From: Parasponia andersonii
Lineage: Eukaryota > Streptophyta > Magnoliopsida > Rosales > Cannabaceae
Direction: 5' to 3'
Assembly: GCA_002914805.1 (NCBI GenBank)
Contig: JXTB01000092.1
Span: 771,953-835,952 of the forward strand
Length of the DNA stretch: 64,000 nt
The notes below the pieces were generated by a model. The model had not been told where the DNA came from and searched no databases. It was given only the letters and a program-made list of their open reading frames with translations. The stretch's first letter is position 1; each line of letters starts with the position of its first letter. A program made the translations under genes and the position numbers. Below are positions 21,545 to 34,450 of this stretch, in pieces.

Positions 21545-24500
21545 TCACTTGGTGTAAAGAACATCCTCCCACGGGTGACGGTAGAGTGGCTGCTTCAATC
21601 TCTTCTGGTCAAAAGTGTGCCTGATTATTCGAAACGAGAGCAATTAGTTAGATGGAACTTTACTCTGGAAAATGCATGATGAATTAAAAACGAGAAGATT
21701 GTTGCTTCTTCATGCTTATTTGACCCACACTGGGCCAGTTTTTGTTCGTTTCTTTAGCCCCATACAATGCTCCTTGAACACAAAAATAAATAAATGCCAC
21801 AGCCAGGTATCTTTCTCTATACATCTCTAAAAGATGAAATTGACTGCTTTTGTCACTAACTAGTCATGTAAGTGAAATGGGACCATCTAATCTGTTATGG
21901 ACCACATAAAGTTTAAGCACATCTCCCTTGGGGATAAAAAAGGCTAGTTAGGGTCATAATCTTGAGTGTTCATGTGTCAAGAGTTTGTATCTACCTTAAC
22001 AGGCAGCATAACAAGTAATCACAAGGATCCGGATAAGAAAATGTCTGAAGTAAAACTCACCCAATCAGACCAATGGAACGTGCCAGTACGAATAGCCCAT
22101 TCAGATAGCCAATCTCAACAATCTCATCAATTTCTTGTTTGTTGAACATTCCGCTGCCAGCAAGGAGATCCAAGAAGAGGGACCCAATTGCACCATCTAC
22201 GTTAAGGACCAGGTTGTTTGCCTTTGAGAGGGTGTAGGTTTCAACTTCCACCGCATATTCCATGTACTTGACAGAGGGGAAATGTGTGCGTGCGAACCTC
22301 TGGAGCAACTCTACTCTCTTGTCTCTGTTGTCACCTCTCTTGATCCTTTTGGCAAACAAAAGATTCCAGCACTTAGTTTTGCAGTACAGTATTGGAAGCA
22401 TGAAAACCTAACCAGTTTATAGTCGTGCAGTGCATAGTTTTATAAACAAATTGACACACAAGAACTTTCAATACCTGTGCCCAATTCCTGGCACTCGAAT
22501 GCCCTTCTTCTTCATACTTTCAACGAATTCGTAAGGTGTAAGACCCTGGAAAAAAAACAGAGAGGAGATTAGTTATTTAACAGTACAAAACATTTTTAGT
22601 GGTAAGGCACCAAATTATCTCTAGTAGTCATGCTAGAGTCCATTGTAGAATGTAGCTTTACCCTGTCATATGCATCCTTGAAGTATCGAGCAGCATCATC
22701 AATTGCACCACCAAAACGAGGACCAATTGTAAGCAAACCTGTTTCATAAGATCATCTTTTATTTCTCTGTAGAGAACATTATTGAGGATCCTAAAGCTTT
22801 GGAATTTTGGGAAATAAACCATTCAAGAGCTACAATTTACCTGAGACAAGACTTGAAACAAGGTCCTTTCCGGCCCTAGCCGTTACGATAGTGTTATGAG
22901 CACCAGAGACGCAAGGACCATGGTCGGCACATAACATAATGCATATCTAATCAAGGATAAGTGCTTAGTTACAGAGCAAGAGTGTATTAACTTTGTTTTA
23001 AGAATCATTAGCCAACATTAAGGTTCCGTTTGGAACTTAGACTTTTGGAGGGAAAGAAAAAAAATTTCAAGAGATTCTATTTTCTCTTGTTTGGATTAAA
23101 ACAAAAAATGACTGAAATTTTTTTCAAGAAAAACAAGAGTTTAATTTGATGTCATTTTTAGTCTATAAAATTTTGACACATTAATTAGTAAAACTAAAAG
23201 TATCAAAATATAATTCTATAAACTTTTAGAAAAAGTATTTTCCTCTTTCTTTTCCATGATTATTTCTTCGCAACTTTTTTTTTCCTCCAAAATCCGGGTT
23301 CCAAACAAAGCCTAAGGAATGAAGAAGTTTCCAGGAGAGAGAAACAAAAGGTAAAACTAAAAGTTTCAAGCTAATAATGAGCAGTCCACCTCAATGAAAT
23401 GGGCACAGTAACGGGGAAGGCTGCGCTTGAACCATAATAGAGAGATAACATCACCCACACCATATCCCTGTTCAACAATGGAAGACATAGGAACACCAGC
23501 ATAACATGGCTCTTCACCTGCAAATTGGTTAACGTAGAACTTAATGCAAATGGAATTTAACAAACTTCCCTCGAGAAGGTAAAAACATTATTTGCCTCAG
23601 TTAGTACCTCTGTCATCAGAGATGGTGGAAATAATATGTGTTGGTGCCCGAACTTTTCCACTCTTGATGGCAGTGTTCAAGTCTTCAGGAATTTGTGGAG
23701 GCTTGACTTCCTTCACTGGTGTAATCTTTCCCTCTTCAACCTAAGAAAATCAAGCATATAATCATTTAAGTGAAGGAGCTCAGTGAAACTTTTATCTAAG
23801 AATTTATTGGGTTTCTTTGACATTTTAAAGGTTTACATATATGCACATTTTAAAGCTTCAGACTTTAGGTATGCTGAACGAACCAGTTTCTCAAATGTTT
23901 CCTTGATTACAGTTTCAAAAGCTTCATAAGAAGTAGGAACAACAGCTCCTGCATCCCTAAGTGCTTGATTCTTTGCTTGTGCAGACTCCAACTCTCCGCC
24001 ACTTTTAGCCCCCTGATTTATACAGCCAGAAGAGATTAGCCACAATGAACCCTTTGAGAGTCTTGACGGAGAGATAACTCAGGAAAGTGAAGTTGTAACT
24101 TACAGCATGACCAAATTGTACTTCAGATTTGAAAAGGCGTGCACAGGTTCCACTAACCCAAGCAACTACAGGTTTGTTCACCTTCCCCTGTTTTAAAGCT
24201 TCAACCAGGGAATACTCATCTCGTCCACCAAGTTCCCCAAGTACAACTATCATCTTAACCTGAGTCCGATGATGAAAATCAGATTTTAGAAAGACGAGGA
24301 ACAAAAATAAAAAAATTCCAGCATAAGTTTTCACATGCAAATAGAACTCAGAACTAGTGTATTTTTATCACAGAAAAGAGAACTGGTGTCATACTAGAAG
24401 TATCAATTTGTGAAATATTTATATATACATATATATGTTGCAAGCCGATACATAATATACAGATATCACTGTCAATAGATAAATTATAAAACTAAACAAT

Positions 24501-26881
24501 CAATTGAACAAGAAATAAAAAAGCGCCAGATTGTGTCACAGATTAATAGCAGAATCCCTATTACTTAAACAACTTGTATGAGACCATTTTAGGTCCTCAG
24601 CAGAATGAGACTTTGATATCATAGGGCATTCGTTTATAGATAAGATAATTAAGCATGTCTACATACAAGTTGGTACAGGACACATAGAGAACCTTCTCGT
24701 AGTTCGAAAACAACACAAACAGAAAAAAGAACTCCGGCATTTGAGTGGATGAAAACAATATCAGACCTGGGGAATATTGTTAAACCGCAAAACATGATCA
24801 GAGAGAGTGGAGCCTGGAAACACATCACCTCCAATAGCAATGCCTACAAAAATATTCCAAAATTTTGTTACATATACCTCTGCAAGCATTAAGAAACAAT
24901 GGACATAAAATCCCACCAAAAAGTAAGCACATTTGTTTACCTTCATAGATTCCATCTGTCACACGTGCTATGGTATTGTACAGTTCATTAGACATCCCAC
25001 CCTGTAAGGCCAAAAATCATTATTTTCCAGAACATACAGAAACATGAATTCTTGTCAAGTGCACTAGGTAGATCAAAAATTCATATAAGAGAGTAATAGA
25101 CAGCACAGAGTATTGTATAAAACCCTCTAACTCCTATTCACCCAATAATGGATGAGGGGAAAATAAATAAACCTATGGAGATAGGGAACATAAAATGACA
25201 TCATTTCCACATTAGATAAAAATACTGAAATTAGAAAGTACAAACCGTAGATATCTAAATATCCCACCTAGATGTTTTGATAGAATTCAAGATATTTTCA
25301 TAAACAAGCAGTAATCAGTTTGAAAATCAAAATGTTGTAATATGGCACAAAAGCTAGCCAAATATAACGGAATGATGCAAAAAACAAAAAGAGTTGGAAT
25401 GTATACATACAGATTTGGAGACAAAACCAACAGATCCAGGTCTGTACAACTTGCACTGAATTATGTTATCGATTGTTCCAGCTGTGTCACCTATCTTAAA
25501 GGCTCCAGCTTGAATGCCACCAACAGTAGCCGGGCCAACAACAACCTGCAACACCATTAGCATCCCATTAGTACAGCATCATTTTCTTGGCTAGTGCATT
25601 GAAGATAACATTGCATCACTCCTCTCACCTTATTGTTAGAGCGTGCATAAGCAATCAATTGCTTTGTGTCTGACTCGGGTACACCTTCAGCAATGATAGC
25701 CACAACTCGAATGGTCGGTTGCTTCAGTGCAGACATGGAAGAAGCAGCAGCACTGGAAACAGGAAACCAATGTTAATTAAACAGGTACTTATGTAGGAGT
25801 TCAGAACTCCACTATCTAATTAGCATAATAATAAGTAGTTACCTTCTGAATGAAGCAAAGTTGATAAAGACATCAGCAGTGGGGTGTGCAGCACAAGCTG
25901 CTTCAACACTGTGAAGTGATCAATATGAAGGTAAGGAAATCTTAAACTCAGAACAGGCCAGTTAATAGTTTATTCCATTCTAAGTTTTGCCCAAAAGTTA
26001 ATTTTTCAAAATCCATAGGAATCTGATATTGCAATCTTGAGGAAAAGACCGGCTACATCTGTCCGAGTGCTTTGTAAGTAAATTGGATATACGCAGCAGA
26101 TTACATATGTTACATTTTTTAACATTTCAGTTTGTCTCCTGAAATTCAGTAGGTATAAATATATACAGACGTGTGTGTGTCAGTGTATGAATGCATTTAT
26201 GTTCAACTGGAGCTAATTGAAATGGTCAACAACTGTGAGTTGTCACTTATAAGCAATTTTGAGACTGATAAATAAACAGAAGTGTAATATGGATATGTGA
26301 ACACTAAATCAAACTTTGTTCTGTTATTGGCCTACTATAATTTTGGTATTTATAAATTGGTCATGAACAAATAGTTCTCTAGTTATGCCATGTTTGGACT
26401 TTGAGGGACATAGCACAATTGTACAGTCGCATTTTGTAACTGACGTCAATGATCATTGATGCAAGTCAAGCATTCACGAGGTTCTAAACTAGATCGAAAC
26501 CTATCTGACATCCAAATTCAAACGCAAAGAAACATGTATGAATTATGACAACAGAATGAGAGAAAAATGGCATACGTTGAATGCACCGGGATGGCTATTT
26601 CCTCTTGACCAAAAAAGAGTTTCTGAAATCCCTCGGCACCTGGGTTAATAATTCCAGCAACTGATGGTGTTTCCCTCCCTACATACACAAGAGTATCGAA
26701 GTTTAATTTACTATGAACAACAGCCCAATGAAGACAACAATATAAAACAGGCACCTAATCGTATTACATCCCTGTACATACCGCAAAGGAAGTCAAAGTC
26801 GAGCATCCGCTGGATGGGAAGCTGCTTATAGTTGTAAAACAAAGCTTGCGTAGTGCGAGAGAACAGCTGCCCGGTGGCCAT
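21545..26881 (-). CDS. ACLB: ATP-citrate lyase subunit B (ATP-citrate synthase beta chain)
   Basis: Sixteen coding exons run from the ATG at 26881 to the TGA at 21545: 26881-26782, 26678-26576, 25908-25843, 25752-25629, 25545-25411, 25001-24941, 24843-24767, 24259-24104, 24012-23884, 23740-23608, 23517-23390, 22946-22841, 22738-22662, 22545-22475, 22345-22061 and 21620-21545. They sum to exactly 608 residues, the family length. The N-terminal half is a CoA-binding/succinyl-CoA-synthetase-alpha-like part; [19 protein letters not shown] holds the phosphohistidine site (His in GHAGA). The C-terminal half is citrate-synthase-like ([39 protein letters not shown]). With subunit A it cleaves cytosolic citrate to acetyl-CoA and oxaloacetate for waxes, flavonoids, sterols and fatty-acid elongation. 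All junctions keep frame. The 5' leader is interrupted by an intron, and one intron carries a MITE. Confidence 0.97.
23022..23312. mobile_element. Tourist/Harbinger-like MITE inside an ACLB intron, about 291 bp
   Basis: The element lies in the intron between the ACLB exons 23517-23390 and 22946-22841. The left end reads GGTTCCGTTTGGAAC and the inverted right end GGCTTTGTTTGGAAC, so the two match at 12 of 15 terminal bases. It is flanked on both sides by TAA (23019-23021 and 23313-23315), the 3-bp TWA target duplication typical of PIF/Harbinger elements. The interior is AT-rich without coding capacity. Ends and duplication are seen directly; the superfamily is inferred from them. Confidence 0.8.
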
Positions 26882-26901
26882 AGCTTCCAATCCAAAGATA
26901 A

Positions 26902-28048
26902 CCTGCATGCCCAAATGATAATTAATCATTCCTTATGACAAGGTTGCAGTATTAAAGGACAGAGAAGAATCAGAGTTAAGACAAAAAGGATCACTCATAA
27001 GATGCATCCAAGATACTTACTACTCATAAGCAACAAAGCGCCTATTCTCTTATGGTCAAATACAGAACAACCATAAGCATGATGCTTCCACGTGCATGTT
27101 ATGTTAGAGTGTACAAAACATGATTTTACAGCTACTATTTGATTCACTAGTCAACTAACATCACACGATCGAATACAAAAACCATGACATACGAAGATGA
27201 TTCACACTCTGATCAAAAAGGATACAAATAAACAATGATTATAGGGTACCAATAGAGAAAGTGAAAAGGGATCACAAAATCTCAGCTACACACACTCAGC
27301 AAAATAGTTCTAAAGGCTGTATATTCTAAACCAAAACAATAAATCTAATTCAGAAAACGAATATTTAACTATTCAATTATAAAAGTGTGCCGTAAATGAT
27401 ACTCAAACACTACATTATATATATATATATAAATCCATACAGCATTTACAAGTAAATGATCCGTACACCTAACAACAACTACACCACACCTAACCAAAAA
27501 AGCTCAACTCAAAAACCAGATCTTACGTCATTCAACCAGAACCAAAATTAGACGAAGACAAATCTACGAAATGCGGATAAAGAAACCATTTCAAACTCGA
27601 ATCAAAGACCAGCAATGGCTAGATCTTAACCTACTACGAAATGCTAAGCCTCAACCACCATTAATAAGCTACAAATTTCAATCACTAAACAACAAAAACA
27701 AAGCATCAATATCAGCCTCGAGCACATCGAAATCGAAAACAACAAACACGAATCGAATCTCCCAGAGTAAAACAAAAAGACAGAATAACAGATCCGATTC
27801 TTCAATTATTAAAAAAAAAAAAAAAAAAAAAAAACTTTCTTTTCTTTTCAATTTTCCTAGCGAGAAAATGAATCGGAATTTTACCTCTGAAACGCAAAAT
27901 TCCAGGCCTATGGAGTGGAGGAGTGAGAGGAGGCTGCTTGGGAGCTGAGAAAGAATGGGAATGAAGGGGTTTATATAGTGAGAGAATGTTGGGACAGATG
28001 AGGGGAACTACCACCAATCCAACCAGAAGAGAGAGAGAGTAGAAGAGT

Positions 28049-28081
<33 letters not shown>
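26902..28081 (-). promoter_or_regulatory. ACLB leader with a probable 5'-UTR intron and a CT-rich upstream tract
   Basis: Just upstream of the ACLB ATG an acceptor (GCATGCAG, exon start about 26902) pairs with a donor at about 27883 (TCAGAG/GTAAAA), giving a leader intron of about 980 bases. Leader introns are common in highly expressed plant housekeeping genes. The upstream leader exon would lie around 27884-28015, followed by a GA tract (28050-28081, CT on the gene strand). The intron contains a long A run at about 27810-27832 on the plus strand. The splice sites are seen; the leader itself is inferred. Confidence 0.55.
28050..28081. repeat. (GA)n microsatellite upstream of ACLB
   Basis: About 16 GA units on the plus strand, CT on the ACLB strand, near the presumed transcription start of ACLB. 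Confidence 0.95.
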
Positions 28082-28084
<3 letters not shown>

Positions 28085-28928
28085 AGACAGAATAGGAAGG
28101 TTGAAGGAGGTGATCACGTGGCGCATGGTAGTTAGCTCACTGACTACGATTGAATTTTTATTTTTTAAATTTAAATTTGAATATTAGAAATTTATTATTT
28201 TAGTATATGATCCGTCGCTGTACCCTTTTTTCTTTTCTTTTTTTTTTTTTTTTGAACACGTACTATATTTACTACTAGTTTTTGTTTTTTTCATTCTTTT
28301 CACGAGAGACAAAAAGATTGCTGGCTGGCTGGCTGGCTGGCTGGTTGGGAGGGGGTTAGGTGGAATACGTGGACCATGGTTGGCTTGACTTGGAAATTTG
28401 AACTATTTTATTCATACCTACACAGCTATACTTCATTTTCTTTTGTGTTATTTATTTATTTATTTTTTTTGATAAATTTATCTGTTATTTTATACACTTA
28501 ATATTAATCACTTTTGTTATTACTGCTGATATCTCTTTCTTGTAGTTTCTTTGATAAGGGACGTTGGTTAATTAAATTTATCAATAATAAATCGCCATGC
28601 ATAGTTAGACGACTTTGTTTTAAGTTGAATTGAACGAGTCTTTTGCTAATGAGTTTGAATTGTTTGCATATAAAAGTACAATTACACTTACTTACAACTT
28701 AATAGTTATATACTTTGGCTTCTGCATTTGGCAATTCTTTTTAGGCCTATATGTGTCCCACAAAGTAGAGGTATACGTATATAATAAATATGACTACTTC
28801 TACACCTGGATAATGGGTATATACTTGACCTGATATTCATATTAATCGGGTTATCCAAAATTAATATTTATCAAATTAATTATTTATTTATTATGGGATT
28901 ATTTACTGGGATTTTTTAAAAACCAAAA

Positions 28929-28967
<39 letters not shown>

Positions 28968-31090
28968 TTTTAGTTTTTAGTAGGAGAGGGATTCAAACTT
29001 TAAATCTCAATATTAGCAGTTGGTGGAGTATGAGTGCCAATCATGTTAATTTCCAAACACATTTTTTTTAACACATTTAGATATATACACTAATACAAGT
29101 TCATGATACTCGGTACTAATTCAAAGAAAGTGTCCCGTTCCAATTAGTCAAACAATATCGCCCAATATATATCTAGTAAAGGGAAGCAATGGCGTATAGT
29201 GTTCAGGCTCGAGTGCCGGGTGTAAATGTGTGTCGAAGAAAATTTGTACTCATATCATAGAAACATAAAATTCATATCCCAAGTAATAATATATTAACAA
29301 AGCAGTAATATGTATTTATGTATTTATATATATATAGGTTGTTAATCTAATAAATATTTTTTTTACTTATTATTTATGTAATAAAATTTCATTAATTAAA
29401 ATGATACTTATATATAAATAATAATAAATAAATAAATATTAGTCCTACATATATATTCTCCAGACATAAAGAATAAATAAATAAAAAGAGAGTATAATAA
29501 TGTACCCACGAATTAGACATAACTACATATAAATTAAGCTCTCCTAATTTTTTTTTAATTTATTCTTAAGCAATTCAGTAATCACCCTAGTCAAAGTTGT
29601 CCTACCATATATATTTATTTGTGCTATGTCACGATTACACTGAGCTTGGTTTGACATTCAGGCTCGTATAGTGGACTTGGTCCAAACAAATTTAAAAAAA
29701 AAAAATAGAAAAAAAAAAAACTAAGAGGAAACTCCACTAAGGAAAATCACCTGCTACTTGTATGGTTTTTAACTGCACCTTGGTTGACCTTTTTTTTTTT
29801 TTTTTTTGGGACTATTAGTTGCATTGATTATTTATTGGTCCTCACTCCTTGTCGAATTTTAGCAATATTTAAATTCTTTCCATTCTTCATATGCAAATAG
29901 CAAACGTGTGTTCTTTGGATACGTTATTTCCCCAAAGTTAAGAAACAAAGCTTACTATTTGGATGTTTTATAAAAGGGAATATTTTTGTATTAAAACAAA
30001 ATAAAACTCCACCATATGCATCAAAAGATTATTTCCTTATATTAAAATTTGTTTTATTGTATTAATACCCGACTCTAAAGGTGGGCGTGATTTCTTGTTC
30101 ACTTTTTAACCGAAAACAAAGTAACTTTGGTCACAGCGTCCATGAGAAACTGTTTTTAATAATACCAATATCGTTATTACTGATCCACAAATTGCATGCC
30201 TAACCTCCACGGCTACGTACTTCTTACCCAACATTTTTTGCCTTATTCTTCTGTTATTAGTTGATAAAGATTTAGACATTAAATTCCCTCAGAAAAAAAA
30301 AAAGGGACTAGATTTTAATCACTTCAAAAAAAAAAGTTAATGACATGATAAAATCCAATCCAAACTCGATAAAAATATATATATTTTTTTTTAAAAAAAA
30401 TGGTATTTCACTAATGACTACCATTTATTATAAATTTAAAAGAAAATAACACGTATTACTAAGGTTTAAACCCCTCAAATTCACACACATATTTTTATTT
30501 TTGGACTAATTAAACTAACTCTAGTTAACTACTCAGTAAAAATATCTTAAACATATTAGAACTTTAATTTAACCTAAGACTTATAATTCACTATTTACTT
30601 CAAAGGTTTCATTTTATCTTTTTCTTTCACCAGGTTTAATTTTCTTATCTCTTAAAGAAGGAAAACTAGTAAAATATCACCGTTTACCTCAAAAATAACT
30701 TAGAAATTTTCAATAAAATGTTGATTAAGCTTACAATATTGCCACGTTACTATTACAAATGATTGCTCAAATTGAGAAGAGATCCCATGACATTGACAAA
30801 TTTGACCTAGAGAATGCTTGTATCATGTATCCATTTTTTTTAATACTTAGCTTTTCTCTAAACTAAGGCATCCTTTAGTTGGTTCAAGTTTTTTAAATCT
30901 CCTTTGCGGGGGGGTGTGTGGTTGGGAAAGAAGAAGATTTGTGTTATTTCCTAATGGAAAAATCATTGTCGCTGTTCCCTCTACGCTAAGCCACTTGATG
31001 GTATTCAAATACTTCACGCCCAACACAACAGCCTATATTTTTCTAATACAAAAATAGAGCCCAGCCCCTTTAAGTTGACTAGACTATAGC

Positions 31091-31161
<71 letters not shown>

Positions 31162-32940
31162 ACGCACTGCTTCTTGGACTCGTGTTACATATATAACATA
31201 ACGTGTTAAGCATTCGTGTTTTTTTCTGAAGGGTTATTTACTCAAATTTCAAAGATCACAAACACTAATCAGTATGGTCACGGGTGAACTGAGAAATTTC
31301 GCATTCCATAGGCTTGCCTGCCTTGTCCTTAGTATGGCTATACAGTTCATACTAACAATTATTAACAAATGTCGTAAATTAATAATTACTTGAAAAGGTC
31401 ATAATTGAATAGTTTGATAAAATGATATTAGAAGATTGATGCAGCTTTTAGAATCCAAGATTTGTTTGGTAAAAGATTTTTTTAAGCATACTCATTTATA
31501 ACCTTTGTTTTTGTATTCATTCCGATGACATAATAAGTAAGACGTATGTAACTCCTTTTTTTTTTTTTCCCCCATAATCAGACATGAATTTCGTTCATTA
31601 ACCAATAATTGTGATACAATAACCAAACCAATTCAACACTACTCGAATTAAATATAGTCTATAATTTTATATAATTTACCTATATTGTGTTTAACTATCG
31701 ATGAAAGATATACGTAATATGATATTCTGGTATAATACGATAACTTACATACCAATAAAGAACAATATGATTCTCTGGTATGACATGTTTTTATACATTT
31801 ACATATAAATGATGAAATGTGAATCAAACTTCCTTTTTGCAACGCCATGATTTGACCTTGGTTTAAGAGGAAATAAAAGCATACATCTGTTGACTAAAAA
31901 GTATAGCAAGAAGTGTACGTTGATGGGTTAAGCATAGACCAACTAAAATTAGTAGCAGACTCAATACGCTAGGTCATACTCTTATATATCAAATAACCCC
32001 ACCAAAAAAAAAAAAGGTACATTTGGAGACTGGTGCCATATTAAAGTAAAACAAATAATATGTATTGGTTTTTTTCCCCCTTAACTAAAGCCAACATAAA
32101 ATGTGTATTACTCGTAAAAATATAGTGGGGAAATTGTAAAACAATGCCTTAAAATTATTCTTTCTTGAACTTTTCATTCAGTTGGAGAAATTGACTAGTT
32201 AATGGTCCGAAACCTTTACACCCCAATAAAGATCAAAAGTTCCCACACACATATTTATCAAATTTGGTTCATTATTATTGTTTTTTCTTGAAAAATTTGG
32301 TAGAAATGGTCGAGTATTGAATATGAGAGAATAACTAAAGCACTATATGCTTCTATTAATGTAACTTGTGGAACATATCTTACAAGTTACAACCCAAATT
32401 AAAAGCACTATGCTAAGAAAATTTCGATACAAGGTTCTTTTAACATGAGCTCCGCAATAGATTGATTACTTCAAGCTGCATATTTTCCTTAAAGAAACTT
32501 GATCAATCTCTAAGAACAATTGACACACAATGATAAAAGGTTGGAGAACCACATCCAACAATTCAATATTTTCCAAACTTTAGAAAGCAACTGATGAGAC
32601 ACATTTTGTGAAACTGATTGTTAAATTAAAAAAGTTGACTTCGAATCTGTTTTCTCACTCTAGTAGTTTAGTCAAATAGTGTATTCTTTGACTCAGTGAG
32701 ATGATTTTCAATAGTCAAATTTGGACACCCAATTTTTCGATGCCGTTCCACAACAAATCTCCGAATTGATTAATTCCTCTCCATAAGTATTATACTCATT
32801 GCATTGTGATTACCCCCAACTAAAGCCCAAGAAAGATAAACAAAAGTAAAACAACAACAACAATAATAATAATAACCAAAAATGTGATGTAAACTTTAAA
32901 GGAAATTGCGGTTCCATTTTTAGAACTATATATACACACA
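28082..32940. other. Gene-poor AT-rich intergenic region
   Basis: Nearly 5 kb without a supportable gene. It contains a GGCT tetranucleotide run (about 28319-28345), a (TA)n tract (28930-28963), a (TA)n(TG)n tract (31092-31160) and several homopolymer runs. The open frames in it are short and low-complexity. I saw no domain signature. Confidence 0.6.
31092..31160. repeat. Compound (TA)n(TG)n microsatellite
   Basis: About 24 TA units continue directly into about 10 TG units. This compound dinucleotide tract is probably length-polymorphic. Confidence 0.95.
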
Positions 32941-32941
32941 C

Positions 32942-33110
32942 GCTATTACTGAGTGGGTAGTACGATGGTGAGATGTGATCTGTGAAAGATAGAGATCGTG
33001 GGTTTGAATCCTGAGTAGTTCCTTCAGGAGTTTTAAATCTGGAAGCTCTTATGATTATGGTTAAAGAGAGATATCACTCTGGTCGTAACTTTTTCCTCTT
33101 TTTTTAAGGG
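32942..33110 (+). mobile_element. tRNA-derived SINE candidate
   Basis: The stretch begins with a tRNA-like module: an A-box-like TAGTACGATGG at about 32958-32968 and a B box GGTTTGAATCC at 33001-33011 (consensus GGTTCRANYCC, one mismatch). They lie about 33 bases apart, as in Pol III type 2 promoters. It cannot be a functional tRNA because the stem pairing is poor. After the B box comes an unrelated body of about 90 bases ending in a T-rich tail. This is the architecture of plant SINEs. No clear target duplication was found and the family is not identified. Confidence 0.5.
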
Positions 33111-33699
33111 ACAAATGTCCTTTTTTTAGAGGGACAAATGTGTAATTTTAAGCCAGTAACAATCTTTTTTAGAGATACCCAATCCTTTTTTATAAATAAT
33201 TTGTAAACTAATTAATTAGGCCAAAATAATTGTAGAGTGAAAGTGAAGATTAAAACATGGTTAAATATGATTGTTTTGTGTAGAATCGAATTATGGAAAT
33301 ATGAGAAATTTTTTAATATAAAATGTGATATTTTTCTAATTATATTCAAATGAGGTATTTTCGTGAACTTATAGGATTTGGGCCCAAAGTTTATTAAACT
33401 TTAAGAATGGGCCTTAGGTTGTGAATAAGATAGTAATAACTTTCTAAACATTCCTTAGTTAATGCTCAAGACCTTAAAACTAAATTCTGACTTTGAATTT
33501 GAACTCAGTAGAGTCAAGAATCGAATTTTGATATAAAATACAACTATGTTTCATTGAGAAACAAAAATTAGAATTTCACGGCATAAATTACACCAATTTG
33601 TACCGAATGAGACTTCTAAAGACTTGTTGGTTTCGGACTTGCTTACTTAAAAAATAAATGATTTGTTTTGGCTGATTGATTCTATGCTAATTCCTAATA
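33111..33699. other. AT-rich spacer between the SINE candidate and the LINE fragment
   Basis: AT-rich DNA without a recognisable gene. Two TGGGCC-type motifs lie at about 33379-33412, but no coding region follows them on either strand. Confidence 0.5.
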
Positions 33700-34450
33700 T
33701 TCCTTTGAGTCTTGGCAACTTAGAAGATCTTTTGGTCTGGCATTATACTGACAAGTGTACTAATTCCGTCAAATCGGGATAAAAAGTTATTATGGAACAC
33801 CGGGGGCAAGGCTTTTTCTTTGGATTATTCCAACATAACTAAATAGTGGAAGCTTTTGTGGAATCTGAAAATACCTAGTAATGTTAAAATTTTTGTTTGG
33901 AGAGCATTTTATGATATGGTTCAAACTGCATTCTATCTTCACACTTGAGGTGTCCCTTGCTCCAATATTTATTCTCGTCATGGCTTATACGTTGAAACAA
34001 CTCTCCATGCACTTCTAGAGTGCCTAATAGTTGAGAAAATTTTTCAGGAAAGTATATTTGTTAGAACCAAATGCAGCTCAGAAATTAGAACTCTTTTGCT
34101 AGTTTTGTCTTTGATTTAAAACATAGATGTGCGCGCTCATTTCGTTTCTCTGGAGCGAGTGGAATGATGCGATTCATGGGAAATGAGTCCGGTCTACCTT
34201 TTATTCTCTAGAAGCCATGGAATCCTGGATTTCAGGATAAAAGGCTTGAACCACCCTCAGGTTTAGCCAATCAATTCATCCTCTGTTAATTCCCCGATGG
34301 TCTCCTTCTTCTATTAGAACGTTAAAACTTAACGTTGATGTCGCAATTGATAAACCAAATGGTGTCACTGTTATTGAAGCAGTCGTCCGCAATCATCTGG
34401 GACAAGTTAAAGGTGTTGCTGCCACTAGAATCTCTAGTCATCTGGTGGGA
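33700..34450 (+). pseudogene. Degraded 3' fragment of a LINE (non-LTR) retrotransposon: zinc-binding RT tail and RNase H-like domain
   Basis: The plus strand encodes, with stops and frameshifts, a zf-RVT-type segment (PF13966): LVWHYTDK, VKSGY, then KLLWNLKIPSNVKIFVWRAF with later Cys/His residues. From about 34291 one clean frame gives the start of an RVT_3 RNase H domain: KLNVDVAIDKPNGV followed by VVRNHLGQVKGVAATR. These two domains in this order mark the C-terminal part of plant LINE polyproteins. The reverse transcriptase core and any poly-A tail are absent. The fragment ends abruptly where the inverted gypsy fragment begins (about 34441-34450). Confidence 0.75.

Noticed and set aside
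32955..33011. Functional tRNA gene
   Set aside because: B box is present but the acceptor and anticodon stems do not pair convincingly and there is a non-tRNA body; a SINE is the better explanation.
33379..33412. Two TGGGCC-type motifs as a promoter
   Set aside because: No coding region or transcript signature follows on either strand, and the spot is inside transposon-rich DNA.
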